From Nonomuraea rubra (GTDB lineage: Bacteria; Actinomycetota; Actinomycetes; Streptosporangiales; Streptosporangiaceae), in assembly GCF_014207985.1 (NCBI RefSeq), contig NZ_JACHMI010000001.1, forward strand, positions 7,733,001 to 7,797,000: a stretch of 64,000 bases of DNA, written 5' to 3'. A program made the translations under genes and the position numbers. Under the pieces are notes generated by a model. It saw nothing but the letters and a program-made list of their open reading frames with translations. It was not told where the DNA came from and searched no databases. Position 1 is the stretch's first letter; the number at the start of each line of letters is the position of its first letter. Shown in pieces: positions 62,410 to 64,000 of this stretch.

Positions 62410-63290
62410 GACAGGGCCGCCGAGGAGCGTACCCGGCCGTCGCGGCCGACGGTGATCCAGCGCGCGTCCGGGTCCTGCCCGGCCAGCCAGTCCGGCCCTT
62501 CGCGGGTGCCGAGCAGGATGAGGCAGGTGGCGTACACCTCGGCGGCGGCCAGGTCCGCGGTGATGACGGTGGCCTGCGCGCAGTCGGAGGCGGCCGGCTC
62601 GCCGGTGCGCGGGTCGACGATGTGGTGCAGGACGGTGCCGGCCCGGTCGCGCCAGCTGCGCCGCACGACGCTGCTCGTGGCCACCGCCGCCGTGCCCGCG
62701 GGCAGCTCCAGCGTGCCGACCGGCCGCTCGCGCAGCGGGTGCTCGACGCCGATCCGCCACGGCCTGCCCCCCTCCGGCCGCCAGGCGACCAGGTCCCCGC
62801 CGGCGTCGATCATCCCGTACGGCACCCGCCCGCCCTCGCGCCGCGCCTCCGCGGCCCGCTGCACGCTCCACCCCTTGACGAACCCGCCGAGGTCGACCGC
62901 GAGGCCGGGCGAGAGCGTCACGGTGCGGCGGTCGTGGTCGAGGTGCACGGCGGGGACTCCCATGGGGAGCGGCGCGGCGGCGACGTCGGGCGTCCCCACC
63001 AGCGCGAAGTCGGTGTCGTAGCCGAGCCGGGCGAGCTCGGCGCCGAGGAACGGGCTGAACAGCCCGCCGGTCGCGCCGAGGTAGCCGCAGGCCTCGTCGA
63101 GCGCCGCCAGGAACAGCTCGGAGACGACGACCGCGCCGCCCGCGTTCACGCGGCTGGTGTCGCTGCCGGGGTCGAACCGGCTGAAGGTGCGCTCCACCGT
63201 GCGCAGCCACTCCAGCACCGCGGCGTGCTCCCCCGGCGGCAGGACGAGCATGAGGTCGGTGCCCATCACCCGATCGCGCAGGACCTTCAC
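62406..63290 (-). CDS. apbE: FAD:protein FMN transferase
   Basis: 294 residues. ERTFSRFDPGSDTSRVNAGG, VDLGGFVKGWSVQRAAE, GMIDAGGDLVAW and the metal-site region HHIVDPRTGEPAASD are ApbE signatures. It attaches FMN to Thr/Ser of exported redox proteins. GTG at 63290 is chosen; an ATG at 63266 is possible. It sits between a DUF2271 gene and a ferric-reductase-like gene, a known type of extracytoplasmic flavin electron-transfer operon. Confidence 0.88.
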   Translation of the reverse strand: MKVLRDRVMGTDLMLVLPPGEHAAVLEWLRTVERTFSRFDPGSDTSRVNAGGAVVVSELFLAALDEACGYLGATGGLFSPFLGAELARLGYDTDFALVGTPDVAAAPLPMGVPAVHLDHDRRTVTLSPGLAVDLGGFVKGWSVQRAAEARREGGRVPYGMIDAGGDLVAWRPEGGRPWRIGVEHPLRERPVGTLELPAGTAAVATSSVVRRSWRDRAGTVLHHIVDPRTGEPAASDCAQATVITADLAAAEVYATCLILLGTREGPDWLAGQDPDARWITVGRDGRVRSSAALS

Positions 63291-63291
63291 C

Positions 63292-63973
63292 TCAGGACCC
63301 TCTCGTGAACGTCGTGACGGCCCCGGCGGGCAGCCCCTGGCCCGGGGAGTAGCCGGCGCGGACGTCGGCGACGAGCGCGGGCTCCTGCCCGGTGTCCGCC
63401 GGCAGGAACTCCACCCGCGCCAGGGAGGCGTGCGGCGTGTCCCCCACCTCGATGGAGCCGGTGAACAGCACCCGTTTCTCCCACACCACATTGCCCTCCA
63501 CACGATAGGTGTACGAACCCGGCGGCACCGGCTTGCCGCTGCGGTCGGTGGTGTCCCAGTAGACGCTCTGCCTGCCGCTCTCCTGGGCGGGCCGGCCGGC
63601 GGCCCTGACCTCGCTGTCGGTGGCCGACTCCCAGCCGGACGCCTGCCGCCACAGGGGCAGCGACATGGGCCTGCGCTCGAAGCCGCCGTTGGCGGTGAAG
63701 CTGGTGGCGAACAGGGTGCGCACGCAACGCCCCCGCGCGTCCTCGATCCAGATGGCGAGCTGGTTGCTGGCCAGGCGGGGTAACCGGTTGAGCTGATAGT
63801 CGATGCGGACCAGGCCCACGCGGCCGGTGACCGGCACCGACCAGGTGAGGCCCGCGGGTGAGGCGGGCGGCGGCTCGGGGCGGTAGGCGAGGTAGGCCGC
63901 GGTCGCTCGCGGTCGTGGCCACTCCGGTGATGACGCCGATCGGCACGATCAGCCGGCTCGTCCGCTCGGACAT
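63292..63973 (-). pseudogene. DUF2271 domain protein with 10-bp duplication frameshift
   Basis: ATG 63973 follows AAAGGG. The frame reads MSERTSRLIVPIGVITGVATTAS and then leaves the coding frame. Deleting ten bases (repeat CGCGGTCG at 63898-63905 and 63908-63915) joins ATTAAYLAYRPEPPPASPAG to VGLVRIDYQLNRLPRLASNQLAIWIEDARGRCV and PVPPGSYTYRVEG, the DUF2271 domain. The insertion is thus a near-tandem 10-bp duplication. Exported via an N-terminal hydrophobic signal. Probably a redox partner in the ApbE operon if intact. It may be a true mutation or an assembly error. Confidence 0.75.
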
Positions 63974-64000
63974 GGTTGCCCTTTCCGAATGGATAGTGTG

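Overview
The window is GC-rich throughout, codon third positions are almost always G or C, GTG starts are common, and many genes overlap by ATGA or GTGA. The gene content (SARP regulator, AfsA-family protein, modular polyketide synthase, glucosyl-3-phosphoglycerate synthase, xylanase with a CGAAACTTTCG box) points to a filamentous actinomycete, perhaps of the Streptosporangiaceae/Nonomuraea type. The genus is a guess. I saw no rRNA, tRNA, CRISPR array or insertion sequence.

Layout. 1-11.6 kb: mixed metabolic genes (esterase, phytanoyl-CoA-type dioxygenase, aldo/keto reductases, DUF418 and DMT membrane proteins, a DadA-like oxidase behind a PucR regulator and an actin-like ATPase, a secreted GH10 xylanase). 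11.9-14 kb: an Rrf2 regulator and a TauE/SafE exporter with a likely operator. 14.3-17.1 kb: a three-gene, translationally coupled membrane/secreted cassette ('cassette A') with features of metal handling. 17.4-26.5 kb: SpoIIE-type phosphatase, LacI/mannitol dehydrogenase pair, acyl-CoA dehydrogenase, a TetR/MFS divergon with three operators, gpgS, and an ArsR/cation-efflux pair. 26.6-32.1 kb: a four-carbon sugar-acid catabolic locus (DeoR, PdxA-like, DUF1537 kinase; divergent aldo/keto reductase and HpcH/HpaI aldolase). 32.1-33.1 kb: a dead S1 peptidase. 33.3-41.3 kb: transporters (DHA2, MMPL), an orphan response regulator, a paralogue of the cassette A membrane protein, an aldo/keto reductase and a MerR regulator; three of these promoters share one 23-bp motif.

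42-58.1 kb is the main attraction: one coupled operon of about 16 kb encoding a fatty acyl-AMP ligase, a two-module polyketide synthase (ACP-KS-AT-DH-KR-ACP and KS-AT-ACP), a type II thioesterase, an AfsA-family butenolide-forming enzyme, an exporter, a hotdog thioesterase and a second copy of the secreted metal-type pair ('cassette B'). Its promoter carries five TCA-headed heptamers at an exact 11-bp period, the signature of SARP binding sites. A SARP gene lies at 60.8 kb, and the first gene has a TTA codon at codon 11. The last PKS module has no reductive domain, so it should leave a beta-ketoacyl thioester, which is the substrate class of AfsA. A divergent HAD phosphatase next to the promoter could supply the dephosphorylation step. 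58.1-60.6 kb: a cyclase-family enzyme and an FAD monooxygenase that may act as tailoring enzymes. 61.6-64 kb: an ApbE-type flavinylation operon with a nonsense codon in one gene and a 10-bp duplication frameshift in another.

A second theme is sequence dynamics. In-frame tandem repeats of 12, 15, 30 or 36 bp interrupt loops and linkers of at least seven unrelated proteins (most strikingly 9 x 15 bp in the DUF1537 kinase), and three genes carry a copy of their own 3' tail just past the stop codon.
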